A DNA stretch of 64,000 nucleotides, taken from contig NZ_CP058952.1 in assembly GCF_013423785.1 (NCBI RefSeq), positions 1,763,665 through 1,827,664 of the forward strand, written 5' to 3'. The notes under the pieces are model-generated. The model was not told the origin of the DNA. It saw only the letters and a program-made list of their open reading frames with translations, and made no database searches. This stretch comes from Chitinibacter fontanus. Lineage in GTDB: Bacteria; Pseudomonadota; Gammaproteobacteria; Burkholderiales; Chitinibacteraceae. A program made the position numbers and the translations under genes. Numbering within the stretch: position 1 is the first letter of the stretch; each line of letters opens with the position of its first letter. This document shows, piece after piece, positions 47,474-55,628 of the stretch.

Positions 47474-48716
47474 CGTCCATTCTCAAGATATTTATTAAAG
47501 GTTCGGATAGCTCATTAATTATTATTGAAATGTCATTAGTGCAGTCTACAAAATTTACATCATTCTGCTGGTCTTTATGTACTGAGTAAAATCTAGCTGG
47601 TTTTTTTCCTTTCTCTGAAAAAACCTTCAATGCTTCTAGCATGTAGGGGCTGTGTGTTGTCACTAGGATGTTTGCGCCTAACTCTGTTAATTGGCATATT
47701 GTCTTTGCTAGTTCCACTTGCCATTTTGGATGTAAGTTTGTTTCTGGTTCGTCTAAAATTAATAAGCTGTTGTCTGCAACATTTCCTCTGTCAATCAAGA
47801 TATCAATAATTCCAAGGGCTTTGATCCCGCTTGCAATGTTCGATGACTTGATCCTCTGTCCGCCCTTAAGTAGGAAAAAGTCGCGTTCACTCTTGTCGAA
47901 TATGACTTTCCCTTTATAAATATCACCTAAATCATTATCTACTGCGGGCCTAATTCCCGATATTTCAAATGCTCCACCTCTTAGTTTAATAGCCAAGTCA
48001 TTGAGGTGATATGGGAATCTATTGTCTTCAATATCGAATGAGCCAATAAGGTTGTAATACTGAAGTATTGATGGTCCATCCACTAGTGTGGAATCAGTAA
48101 ATCCAATTTCTCCAACGCTTATCCCAGAGTAAAAATCATGGTCGTCAAAACCCATTTCTAGTACTTTAGTTGCGCCGTCTTGTATGGAAATGAATGATTG
48201 CTTATTGCTTTCTTTACGAGAAACTTCTTGATTAAACTCAGATTTCAGTAGTTGATGAATAAGGCTGAAAATCATCTTGTCTTTTTCTATTGCGTTACGG
48301 ACTTCCGTTTCTAAAGTTAAAGCTCGTTTTTGTAAGTGTTCAAGCAGGTCATGTTTTTCAGGGTGGTCGTTTTTCAATTGCTCTAGTGTTTGTTTTAGTT
48401 CGTAAACGCCATCATCAAAATTCCTTTCGATGACCCTTTGAAAAGATGGGCGCATTAACTCCAAGAGTTCTGGTTTTTCGCGTAAATCAAAATTTCGCCG
48501 CAGTTGAATGAGTATGCTGCTTAATCTGTGTTTTATATTGTTCTGTAGCTGACTGCGTAGTGCATTAGGATAATTATTATATGCTTGTGTGATTGCGAAT
48601 AAGACTTTCCCAATCGTGCTTTTCCCGGAGTCATTTTCCCCAGCAATTACAGTTAAGTTGGCCAGATCAATAGAAATATTTTTTAGTGGTCCTATATTTT
48701 CTAAGTTGATTCTCAT
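47463..48716 (-). CDS. ABC-type AAA ATPase (OLD/RecF/Smc-like), putative defence ATPase
   Basis: A 417-residue protein. Walker A GENDSGKST is at residues 26-34, a long helical insertion follows (about 55-165, coiled coil likely), then the ABC signature SSNIASGIKAL (291-301), Walker B LLILDEPE (318-325) and the switch histidine THSPYML (354-360). The architecture is that of small stand-alone ATPases found in Septu, PARIS, retron and OLD systems. The C-terminus is short and has no Toprim domain. It precedes and overlaps the nuclease-like gene. AT-rich, between the metH terminator and repeat-rich DNA, which suggests acquisition. Confidence 0.85.
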   Translation of the reverse strand: MRINLENIGPLKNISIDLANLTVIAGENDSGKSTIGKVLFAITQAYNNYPNALRSQLQNNIKHRLSSILIQLRRNFDLREKPELLELMRPSFQRVIERNFDDGVYELKQTLEQLKNDHPEKHDLLEHLQKRALTLETEVRNAIEKDKMIFSLIHQLLKSEFNQEVSRKESNKQSFISIQDGATKVLEMGFDDHDFYSGISVGEIGFTDSTLVDGPSILQYYNLIGSFDIEDNRFPYHLNDLAIKLRGGAFEISGIRPAVDNDLGDIYKGKVIFDKSERDFFLLKGGQRIKSSNIASGIKALGIIDILIDRGNVADNSLLILDEPETNLHPKWQVELAKTICQLTELGANILVTTHSPYMLEALKVFSEKGKKPARFYSVHKDQQNDVNFVDCTNDISIIINELSEPLINILRMDDEF

Positions 48717-48882
48717 AAATGGCCTCTAAGTAAATCATGATTCAAGAATGTTATTTCTTGCAATAAGCGCTTACATAAAATATGCATAAGTATGCTTGCA
48801 CACCCTAGTAACTAGCTTCACTTTAACATTCCTGTACTTTTTTTCCAAAAAACTATCGCATGCTTGTGTGCGGAGCAGCCTT

Positions 48883-49003
48883 GTAGGGCGGGTTGGTTTT
48901 ATCAACCCGAGCTAAACTGCCGCCTGTGTAACCACTCCCCTCTTTGACCGTTCAACATCTCCATACTGATTGGCGGGTTACGCCTTCAGCTAACCCGCCC
49001 TAC
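48883..49003. repeat. GTAGGGCGGGTT inverted repeat
   Basis: GTAGGGCGGGTT (48883-48894) faces AACCCGCCCTAC (48992-49003). A nested GGCGGGTTA/TAACCCGCC pair (48972-48999) forms its own hairpin. GTAGGGCGGGTT-type repeats occur between genes in many proteobacteria. Confidence 0.75.
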
Positions 49004-49066
49004 GCTTAAATCTTCTTTTTTTGGGGTTTGCGTATGTCGTGTTATCGGCGCTCGAATGTGGTGGGT

Positions 49067-49330
49067 GGTCTTGTGTTTTAACGGGATTGGCGGCTGTGCG
49101 CCGCGGCACTCACTTTTCTTGCTTCGCCAAGAAAAGTGAGCAAAAGAAGGCGACCCGGGCGAAAAGCGCTCCGCGCTGCCCTTGCTTCGTCGTGAGCCAA
49201 ACGATAAACCCGTTCGTCTCCCGGTTTTCGCTACACGGGAATTCAAGCCCCAGACCGACCATCGTGGTAAATACATGCCGTGGTGTTGCTCTGAAGATTG
49301 TTTTTAGATTGGATTTGGCAGGTATACCCT
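49067..49330 (+). repeat. Structured repeat unit A
   Basis: Shares the GGGATTGGCGGCTGTGCGCC start, a hairpin, GGCGACCC and the 3' part ACATGCC-TGGTGTTGCTCTGAAGA with unit B. Its hairpin CTCACTTTTCTTG-CTTCGC-CAAGAAAAGTGAG (49109-49140) has 13 perfect pairs. Confidence 0.75.
49281..49329 (+). repeat. 49-bp element, copy 14 (inside unit A)
   Basis: Left end TGGTGT (4 of 6 matches), core TTGCTCTGAAGA, right end ATACCC. Confidence 0.55.
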
Positions 49331-49356
49331 GTTCGAATGATCACGGTATGGCGTGC

Positions 49357-49690
49357 GGTGGTTTTGCGTTTGAGCGGGATTGGCGGCTGTGCGCCGCGGG
49401 GTTTGGGTGCGCGTGCCGCCGCGCAGACGGGAAGGGGTATTTGCTTCGCCAAATACCCCTTCACCCCAAAGGCGACCCCTCATCAAGTTTTGCTACGCAA
49501 AATGCCCTCGCTGCGGACAATCGGCAAGGCGGCGGGCTTTAACAAAACAGAGCCCGCCGAATTCCCTTGCCGCTTGTTCCTCGCTCGGCTTGATGACAGG
49601 GGAAACCGCGCAGCCCGACGATGGCGGTATATACATGCCATGGTGTTGCTCTGAAGACTTTTGCTGAATTGGGCTTGGTGGGTATACCCA
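49357..49690 (+). repeat. Structured repeat unit B
   Basis: A second copy of unit A with a different hairpin stem of the same size: GAAGGGGTATTTG-CTTCGC-CAAATACCCCTTC (49431-49462). The loop is conserved while the 13 stem pairs change together. A second hairpin TTTTGC-TAC-GCAAAA follows. Confidence 0.75.
49641..49689 (+). repeat. 49-bp element, copy 15 (inside unit B)
   Basis: Same ends as copy 14 (TGGTGT ... ATACCC) with core TTGCTCTGAAGAC and GGGCTTGG. Confidence 0.55.
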
Positions 49691-49751
49691 TGCTTATTTT
49701 TTCCACGCTCGGTGATCTGGGGCTTTAATCCCCTGTCGCCCGTCACGTCGT

Positions 49752-49790
49752 CCGGCGGGCGAAACCGCCGGTTTACCGCTTGCGCAGCGG
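49752..49790. repeat. Paired GC-rich hairpins
   Basis: CCGGCGG-GCGAAA-CCGCCGG (49752-49771) is followed by CCGCT-TGCGC-AGCGG (49776-49790). Function unknown. Confidence 0.5.
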
Positions 49791-49957
49791 GCTAATCCAT
49801 GGCCACGCGCTATCGGCTCGGCTTACTAATTTATGCGACAAACATATCCGCGAGATTGACCATTGCTGACTAACTGCTTGATAGTTTGAAACGCTGCGTC
49901 GCAGCGATTGCACCAAGATAGGTGCAGCTCAATAATTCATGCAGGATGGAGTAGACG

Positions 49958-51130
49958 ATGAAACTTTCTTTGCTAATGCTTTGTTTTGGTGCGGTATTTA
50001 CCGGCCAAGTGGCCCAAGCCTGTTACGCCCCCTATCCGGCCCCAACCTTACCCGCCGGTCTGGATGGTAAGTTGCCGACAGTGAACCCAGATGTAAACAC
50101 GCCACCCTCACCAAGCCCCACGCCAGTTACCATCACTCCAACCCCAGCGCCACAATCTACTACTTCAACCATTACGCCTACGCCTCTCCCTATCGTTACA
50201 GCAACGCCTACGCCGACACTTCCGGGTGGCTGCCCTGTTACCCCGACCTACTTTAGCAATACCGCAACCCTTGCTGCGCTCAATAATGCAGATACCGATA
50301 AAGTGTATGGCGTAGCCAGCACACCCGCCCCGGCGGCTTGGAGCGCGTCTGCGATTTACAATCTGGGCGATATCGTGAGCTTTGAAGGTGTTAGTTACAA
50401 GGCGAAGTGGTGGACGCAAAATGAAATGCCGGGCCAAGCATGGGGCGCATGGGAGGCACAATCTGCATTGTCTGGCCCACAGGTATGGAGCCGTAGCAAA
50501 GTGTATAACGCGGGTGACTTGGTCATCTGGAATGATCGTCTGTATCAAGCGCGCTGGTGGACACAAAATAATCAGCCCGATCAAGCCGGCAGTCCGTGGG
50601 AAGACAAGGGTGTTGCGCCCGTTAGCGCAAATCGCCCAGTGCAATTTACCGCGAAGGTCACAAAGCAAACCAGCGGTGAAATGGATGTTTCTGTGGATTT
50701 AGGCTCGTATATTTACCCGGTGCAGTATGTGTATCGTGCTACCGACGCGTGCACTAGCACTTTAAGCATCGAAGGCGAGCAACCCGCCAATATGGTGCCA
50801 CCGCGCACCGAACGTTGGGAAATCCATCTAGACGGTAAAGTGGTGGCAAGCCAGCAAGGGCCCTATTTAATGTCTGTGCCGGCAGTGATGCCACCGCCTC
50901 CGCCCATCATTGCGCGTAATGCAGATCAAAGCTGCTCAGTGGCGCCAGGTACTGTGGTGGCTAGCTTTAGCTCGGTGAAAGGGGGCGTTGTCGCAGCTTC
51001 GACTCGGTTGACGAGTGAGCAAGCCAAAGGCAATTATCTGAGTGTTTGGTTATGTAATGGCGATCTCTGCCGCCCGTCACCGCTGCTGCGTGCTTATAAG
51101 TTCGGTATTCCAACCCACATTCAGTATTAA
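49958..51130 (+). CDS. Secreted protein with two chitin-binding (CBM5/12) modules
   Basis: A 390-residue exported protein. The signal peptide ends at VAQA; then comes a Pro/Thr linker (about 40-90). Two CBM5/12-like modules have the aromatic chitin-binding AKWWTQN motif: about 130-165 (WSASAIYNLGDIVSFEGVSYKAKWWTQN) and about 175-212 (WSRSKVYNAGDLVIWNDRLYQARWWTQN). The C-terminal 160 residues have four cysteines and no recognised catalytic motif. It likely binds chitin outside the cell, or anchors or primes it. It is not a chitinase by any motif visible here. Confidence 0.82.
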   Translation: MKLSLLMLCFGAVFTGQVAQACYAPYPAPTLPAGLDGKLPTVNPDVNTPPSPSPTPVTITPTPAPQSTTSTITPTPLPIVTATPTPTLPGGCPVTPTYFSNTATLAALNNADTDKVYGVASTPAPAAWSASAIYNLGDIVSFEGVSYKAKWWTQNEMPGQAWGAWEAQSALSGPQVWSRSKVYNAGDLVIWNDRLYQARWWTQNNQPDQAGSPWEDKGVAPVSANRPVQFTAKVTKQTSGEMDVSVDLGSYIYPVQYVYRATDACTSTLSIEGEQPANMVPPRTERWEIHLDGKVVASQQGPYLMSVPAVMPPPPPIIARNADQSCSVAPGTVVASFSSVKGGVVAASTRLTSEQAKGNYLSVWLCNGDLCRPSPLLRAYKFGIPTHIQY

Positions 51131-51244
51131 TCGCTTCAAATTGTTCCTAGGTAATGCCTCTGCGAGTGGATATTTAATTCGCGGAGGCAATACCGTACAG
51201 ACAAAGGCGCACCAAAAGCCGCTATTGATACTCTGTTTTACCCG

Positions 51245-51287
51245 CGCAAAAATAAACCCGTTCGCTTTGTTGAAGCAGAACGGGTTT
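51245..51287 (-). terminator. Terminator of the PEP-CTERM gene
   Basis: AAACCCGTTC and GAACGGGTTT with an inner GCTT/AAGC pair. The A run on its left reads as a T run on the minus strand. Confidence 0.7.
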
Positions 51288-51307
51288 GTTTTGGTAAATG
51301 CGCGGTA

Positions 51308-51862
51308 TTACTTATTTTTACGGCGGCGACTAGCCATTAAGCCGATCAGACCGATACCCATTAAAGCGTAAGTTTCTGGCTCTGGTACGGCAGCAACGAC
51401 ACTCACGTTATCAAGGCGTGTAAAACTTGGATCATTACGTGAGCCAAATTTCAGCTCTGTTAAGGGCTTGGTTGATTGCAAGTTATTAATCACCACATGA
51501 GTCCAAGCTTGGCTAATATTGCTGAAACTGTAGACCGAAGCACCATTGAAAAACGCATCGAATTTAACAGCTGAAGTGCCTGCGCTGAAAATATCAAACG
51601 ATAATGTGTATTTGCCACCGATCTGGGTGTTCAAATTCTGGCTGATATAGGCAGGAGAGCCTGTCGCACCACTACGCCACAGGAAAGTATGATTCGACGT
51701 GGTTGTATTAGAAATAACATCCGACAAGCTAGTGTTGCCTGACTTTGTCCAGCCAGTAAAGTTGCCGGTTTCAAAATTGCCATTGGTAACTAGTTCAGTG
51801 ACCTGTGCATTAGCTGCAAATGCCGTTGCTGCGAATACTGATGCAAGTATAAGGTTTTTCAT
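51308..51862 (-). CDS. PEP-CTERM sorting-domain protein
   Basis: A 184-residue exported protein. The signal peptide is MKNLILASVFAATAFAANA; a carbohydrate-binding-like beta domain (ELVTNGNFETGNFTGWTKSG, RLDNVSVVA) follows, and the C-terminal sorting tail reads VPEPETYALMGIGLIGLMASRRRKNK, that is, the PEP motif, a helix and a basic end. Such proteins are processed by exosortase and usually go with exopolysaccharide or biofilm matrix. The exosortase itself is not in the window. Confidence 0.92.
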   Translation of the reverse strand: MKNLILASVFAATAFAANAQVTELVTNGNFETGNFTGWTKSGNTSLSDVISNTTTSNHTFLWRSGATGSPAYISQNLNTQIGGKYTLSFDIFSAGTSAVKFDAFFNGASVYSFSNISQAWTHVVINNLQSTKPLTELKFGSRNDPSFTRLDNVSVVAAVPEPETYALMGIGLIGLMASRRRKNK

Positions 51863-52076
51863 TTCGTGCTATCCCATGTTGAATATGATTATTGTTCAGC
51901 GAGCCAGTCTAACATGGTGTAGCGAAGTCGAAATAGTATGCCATTGAAATAATTAGCTTATTTGCAACGCAATAGCCGCCGCTGCCGGGAGTATCTGCAG
52001 TGGTATCAAAACTACCGCTTACTCGGGTAGGCGATTCACTCGATCAGTGCTTTCATTTGCAGTTCAATACACCAAT

Positions 52077-52100
52077 TAAAAAGCCCCGCTGGGCGGGGCT
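52077..52100 (-). terminator. Terminator of the lipoprotein gene at 52124
   Basis: AGCCCCGC-TGG-GCGGGGCT preceded by AAAAA on the plus strand (a T run on the minus strand). Confidence 0.85.
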
Positions 52101-52123
52101 GGTTTTGTTGGGGGGTGCGGCAA

Positions 52124-53275
52124 TTAATCGATGTCGTCCATATTTTCATCGATGATTTGGAACGAATTTGCCACCATCGGTGTTAGTTTGCCTTTGGGGC
52201 TCAGTTTCCAAGTGTGCCCGTTGAGCATTTTGGCATCCCAGAGATAGCTGGCGTTGATGTCGCTGTTTTTCTTTTTGGGCCGCTTGATGATTGGTTTTGG
52301 CAATACCGCGAACATGCCGCAATCCATGCCACAAGATTGGCCATTCAATAGCATCTTGCTGCCGTTTAAATTGTCATTCCAATACGTATTGCCAACGCTA
52401 GCGATCGGCCAGAATTGGTTGCGCTCGATATCAATTGGGCCAATTTTCACCAGATCGGTAATTTCACCGTATTTGCTGGGCTGCATGTTTTTCCATTTTG
52501 GCGAGTAAGTCCATTCATTGCTAAAGATCAGCACCCAGTAGTCATTATTTAATTTGCCCACTTCGTAATGCAGCCGGGTGAAGTTGGCGTATTCATCTTT
52601 ACGCTCGCCAATATCTAAAATCTGGCCGCTAGGGAAGCCTTTGCTGCCTTTGCGTTTGACCTCGGTAAAGCCAAATTGCGGCAGGATGGCGATGGCTTGC
52701 ATATCTGCGGGTACTGCGGCGGCGGTGAATACCTGTACGCGTTTGCCGATGATAGAGCGGATCAATTCTGCCGATTCGGCGGCCATTGCGGTGGTTTTGG
52801 TGGCGGCCGCGGCAGTTTTGTCGCTGCTGGTTTTTCCCACAGGAGTACGCGCTAGCTCAAAGGTGCCGTTGCATTCAGGGATACTGCCACGGATGGTACT
52901 GGGGGCGTTGATATCGTCGGCTTTACCGCTTAGGTTCCATGATGATGGGGTGCCGGTTTTTTGCAGCCATTGCGCTGGGCTTAGGCGCAGCGTGCCATCT
53001 TGTTCAAACTGACCGTTTACGCTGTAAAGCCCGCTATTTTTCCGCCCTTGCACTGCGATAGCACCACTAATTTTACCGGTGGTCATGCCGTTTAAATCCA
53101 GTGTTAGCTGGTCAGTTTCACCATTGGCACAGCTCACTTGCCCATACCATTTGCCGGATAGTGGCTGGGCATTTTTCATAAAAGTAATCAGTGGTTTGCC
53201 ATTAGGCTGAGCGCACCCAATTAGCGTTAGCGGTATCAGCAGACTTAATACTAGGGTGGGGCGGAAAAACGACAT
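52124..53275 (-). CDS. Lipoprotein of unknown function
   Basis: A 383-residue lipoprotein. The signal MSFFRPTLVLSLLIPLTLIGC gives the lipobox LIGC. Residues about 40-145 look like a small beta-barrel (LSGKWYGQVSCANGETDQLTLDLNG). A Thr/Ala/Lys linker leads to a C-terminal domain of about 200 residues (ELIRSIIGKRVQVFTAAAV to the end) with CGMDCGMF. GGAG stands 7 nt before ATG 53275; a TTG precedes it. No known family recognised. Confidence 0.6.
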   Translation of the reverse strand: MSFFRPTLVLSLLIPLTLIGCAQPNGKPLITFMKNAQPLSGKWYGQVSCANGETDQLTLDLNGMTTGKISGAIAVQGRKNSGLYSVNGQFEQDGTLRLSPAQWLQKTGTPSSWNLSGKADDINAPSTIRGSIPECNGTFELARTPVGKTSSDKTAAAATKTTAMAAESAELIRSIIGKRVQVFTAAAVPADMQAIAILPQFGFTEVKRKGSKGFPSGQILDIGERKDEYANFTRLHYEVGKLNNDYWVLIFSNEWTYSPKWKNMQPSKYGEITDLVKIGPIDIERNQFWPIASVGNTYWNDNLNGSKMLLNGQSCGMDCGMFAVLPKPIIKRPKKKNSDINASYLWDAKMLNGHTWKLSPKGKLTPMVANSFQIIDENMDDID

Positions 53276-53657
53276 CAAGTAACTCCAAAATCCGAAATAT
53301 GCAGAAGTTAAATAATCTTCAGCCCATTTTTCTATGCGGCTAGCGGTATGGACAAAGCAAAAGAGGCTGAACGGGATGGGCTAGTAAAAAACCATAAGGC
53401 GGGCGCAGGTGCGCTTACCCAAATCATCGGGCTGATAGCTTACCAAATCTTTAATTATTTGTTGCGCGAAAATTTGTCTGGTCAATTTTTTTTGTAATTT
53501 TGGTGTGTCAGCCTCGGTGCGTACACTGATCTTGGTGGGTACAAATTTACGTTGATAACTTTATATACTGGTGACGGTATTGCTATAGAGGCTATGATTT
53601 GGTTAGTTTGTGTGCATATACATGCAGAAACATAATGTGTTTGCCACGGCTTTCCGA
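53276..53657. other. Gene-free stretch
   Basis: 382 bp without a convincing gene. It holds the likely promoter of the lipoprotein gene (minus strand) and one 49-bp repeat copy (53575-53623). Nothing else was recognised. Confidence 0.5.
53575..53623 (+). repeat. 49-bp element, copy 16
   Basis: CGGTAT (5 of 6 matches) at the left, ATACAT (4 of 6) at the right, with the TTGCTATAGAGGC and GTTTGTGTG core pieces. Confidence 0.5.
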
Positions 53658-54107
53658 TTACTGCGTGCTCAGTTTTGCCGCTTCATGCCGCCGGATAAAA
53701 TACTTCGCCGCGGCATCCATGCCCAGATACGTCGAGGCGAGGTAGATTAGCAAAAATTTGTTGATCCACTGCGAGACTTCGGCTGAGATGATGGGATCAG
53801 GGTTGATGTTTTCGGCGGAGAAATACACGTCCAGCACAAAATACACCGCCGTTAATAAATACAATCCCAGTTTCATTAGTGATGAATAGTAGTCAATGCA
53901 GCTACGGTGGAAATTAAACAGCTCGGCCTTGTGGGTGAGCAGGTGTTTTACATAGAAAAACGAGATGACGGCTGGCAGAAAGAGCGTTACAGCCAGAATG
54001 ACGGGGTAGGCTTCGGTGAAAAAGATGAGCGCCAGCCCGATCAGCAAGAGCAAGATCGAAATCAGTTTAATGCGGAATTTTTCTTGCTTGCTCAGGATGA
54101 AGGCCAT
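53658..54107 (-). CDS. Hypothetical membrane protein
   Basis: A 149-residue protein with four likely helices (LISILLLLIGLALIFFTEAYPVILAVTLFLPAVISFFYV as two, LGLYLLTAVYFVLDVYF, FLLIYLASTYLGM). Charged ends face the cytoplasm. No family recognised. Monocistronic as far as the spacing shows. Confidence 0.55.
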   Translation of the reverse strand: MAFILSKQEKFRIKLISILLLLIGLALIFFTEAYPVILAVTLFLPAVISFFYVKHLLTHKAELFNFHRSCIDYYSSLMKLGLYLLTAVYFVLDVYFSAENINPDPIISAEVSQWINKFLLIYLASTYLGMDAAAKYFIRRHEAAKLSTQ

Positions 54108-54258
54108 TATGTCGACTCGATGTAGTTCGGTGCATTTTGCTTGCCGCGATCTTACATGTTCAACATGACATTGTCAGTGCGGGCTACCTGCAGCAGGGCA
54201 TTAGCTCCTGCGGCGCGGGCTCATTTCGCATTGAAAATGCGTCATGGCCCGCCCTTGG

Positions 54259-54474
54259 CTATAGCTGATAATTCATCGGCGGAATAATAACGCGCGAGTT
54301 CGTGCGCCGCGGTAACCTTTGTTCAATGGTCGGAGCTTCAAATTCAAAGGCTCGGCTGCGGTGTTGAAACGGTTCCGCAGGCACATTGCTCGCGGTGGCT
54401 TGCACTGATTCGCTGGACGCAAGCTGCGTGGCCTCCAATAGCCGGGTGAGGGCATGACGTAATAAGAATGGCAT
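54259..54474 (-). CDS. Small protein downstream of the MipA gene, 71 residues
   Basis: A 71-residue protein starting MPFLLRHALTRLLEATQLA, an amphipathic helix, followed by a Pro/Arg-rich tail. AAGGA lies about 6 nt before ATG 54474, and the gene begins 23 bp after the MipA stop, so it is probably the third gene of that operon. No family recognised. Confidence 0.5.
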   Translation of the reverse strand: MPFLLRHALTRLLEATQLASSESVQATASNVPAEPFQHRSRAFEFEAPTIEQRLPRRTNSRVIIPPMNYQL

Positions 54475-54497
54475 GGCTGTTCCTTCGTGCGAATGTT

Positions 54498-55322
54498 TTA
54501 CCAGGTGTATTGCAGGCTGCTCATGATGGCGTAGCTGCCTTTGGCTTTCACCAGCGGGCTATCAGCTGCGTTATCCAGTAACTGGTTGTAGCTAACGGCG
54601 TTAATTAGACGCAGCGTTTTGCTCAGCGGCACAATGCCGATGAGTCCCATGCTGCCTTGGGTGAGACCGCTGCCAGCTTGATAGGCCTTAAAGCCACTGT
54701 TTTTCGCTTGCGCTGTGCTCACTCCGTACCAGCGTTGCTGATAATCGGCACTGCTGGCGGTCAGTGCGCCATTGATGATCAACGCAAATTGCTCGCTGCT
54801 ATACACGGTGTAGTCGGCACCGAGCGTAATTTGTTGGCCGCGGTTTTTGCTTTCGAGCCCCGTGCTGGCGAGCATGGATAGATTTAGATCGGCCATGCTG
54901 TAATTGAGCAGTATCCCCGCTTGGGCGGCTGCTTTGATATCACCCATGCCTTTGAATGTTCTGTGGTTGGTCAGCTTGGTTTTTTCTTTGCGTTCCGGGC
55001 TCAGGCCAATAAATACGGCGGCTTGCCAATCAGGATTGACGACATAGCTCCAGCCTAGTCCTTTGCTCGTCCCCAGAAAGAAACCTGAGCGGTGGGCAAT
55101 TTCAACGCTAGGTAAAGGGCTGGCTTTGTAGACTTCGCTGCCCATAATTTCAGGCGCATAGCCTAGCCCCAAGCCGGCCGCCACTTGCCAGTTTTGGCTG
55201 TCGCTGGCTTCTTCCCATAGGCTTTGTAGGCGAGAGAGACCTTGTTCGGTGGATGAGTTGCTGGTCTCGGCCAATGCTGTGTGGTGGAGTATAAGTAATG
55301 ACAAAGCAATAAAATAGCGCAT
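54498..55322 (-). CDS. MipA/OmpV family outer-membrane protein
   Basis: A 274-residue predicted beta-barrel with signal peptide MRYFIALSLLILHHTALA. The MipA/OmpV pattern includes AAGLGLGYAPEIMGSEVYKASPLPSVEIAHRSG near the start and a terminal aromatic (QYTW). Family members bind murein-synthesis enzymes or serve as surface antigens, often under a two-component system. Its ATG shares one base with the TAA of a 56-residue ORF upstream. Divergent from a response regulator and kinase. Confidence 0.85.
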   Translation of the reverse strand: MRYFIALSLLILHHTALAETSNSSTEQGLSRLQSLWEEASDSQNWQVAAGLGLGYAPEIMGSEVYKASPLPSVEIAHRSGFFLGTSKGLGWSYVVNPDWQAAVFIGLSPERKEKTKLTNHRTFKGMGDIKAAAQAGILLNYSMADLNLSMLASTGLESKNRGQQITLGADYTVYSSEQFALIINGALTASSADYQQRWYGVSTAQAKNSGFKAYQAGSGLTQGSMGLIGIVPLSKTLRLINAVSYNQLLDNAADSPLVKAKGSYAIMSSLQYTW

Positions 55323-55492
55323 TAAATAATCCTTGCTGCTGTAGTGGTTTGAGGGGGGAGCTGCGTTGCTGCGACGGATGAGGTCTGCTTCGCAAGGCTG
55401 GCACTTAGTGCAGCCGGTAAGGGATGGCTGATGGGCGTAGCCGCGAGTACGCGCTCGACAATCAGTGGTATTTGCTGGTTAAGGCCCCACAT
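55322..55492 (-). CDS. Small ORF upstream of and coupled to the MipA gene, 56 residues
   Basis: This ORF encodes 56 residues (MWGLNQQIPLIVERVLAATP at the start, then a Ser/Ala/Thr/Gln-rich tail ending AARII). AAGGAG stands 7 nt before ATG 55492, one of the best ribosome binding sites in the window, and the stop overlaps the MipA start as TAATG. It could be a leader peptide that controls MipA translation or a small protein in its own right. No similarity recognised. Confidence 0.55.
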   Translation of the reverse strand: MWGLNQQIPLIVERVLAATPISHPLPAALSASLAKQTSSVAATQLPPQTTTAARII

Positions 55493-55628
55493 CGTCTGTC
55501 TCCTTCACTGCGTAGTTAATTGACCGAGGCGCAGACGTGTGCTGAATATGCCGCAGTCATTTCGTGGTGAGCAGTATGACAAAGCAAACCTTAAGGAAAG
55601 CTTAAGGTTCTTCAGGTAGAGTGACGGC

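Larger units (their letters stand above)
48717..49957. other. Gene-free repeat-rich region
   Basis: About 1.24 kb with no convincing gene. Its left 150 bp are AT-rich and probably hold the promoter of the ATPase operon. The rest consists of an inverted repeat around GTAGGGCGGGTT, two related long units with strong hairpins, and two more hairpins near 49750-49790. Open frames across it (for example 49021-49542) cross the hairpins, lack ribosome binding sites and look like by-products of the repeats. Confidence 0.75.

Noticed and set aside
49021..49667. Overlapping open frames of 95-173 codons in the repeat region
   Set aside because: They run through the hairpins, lack ribosome binding sites, and the same stretch is open in several frames on both strands, which is expected for GC-rich palindromic repeats.
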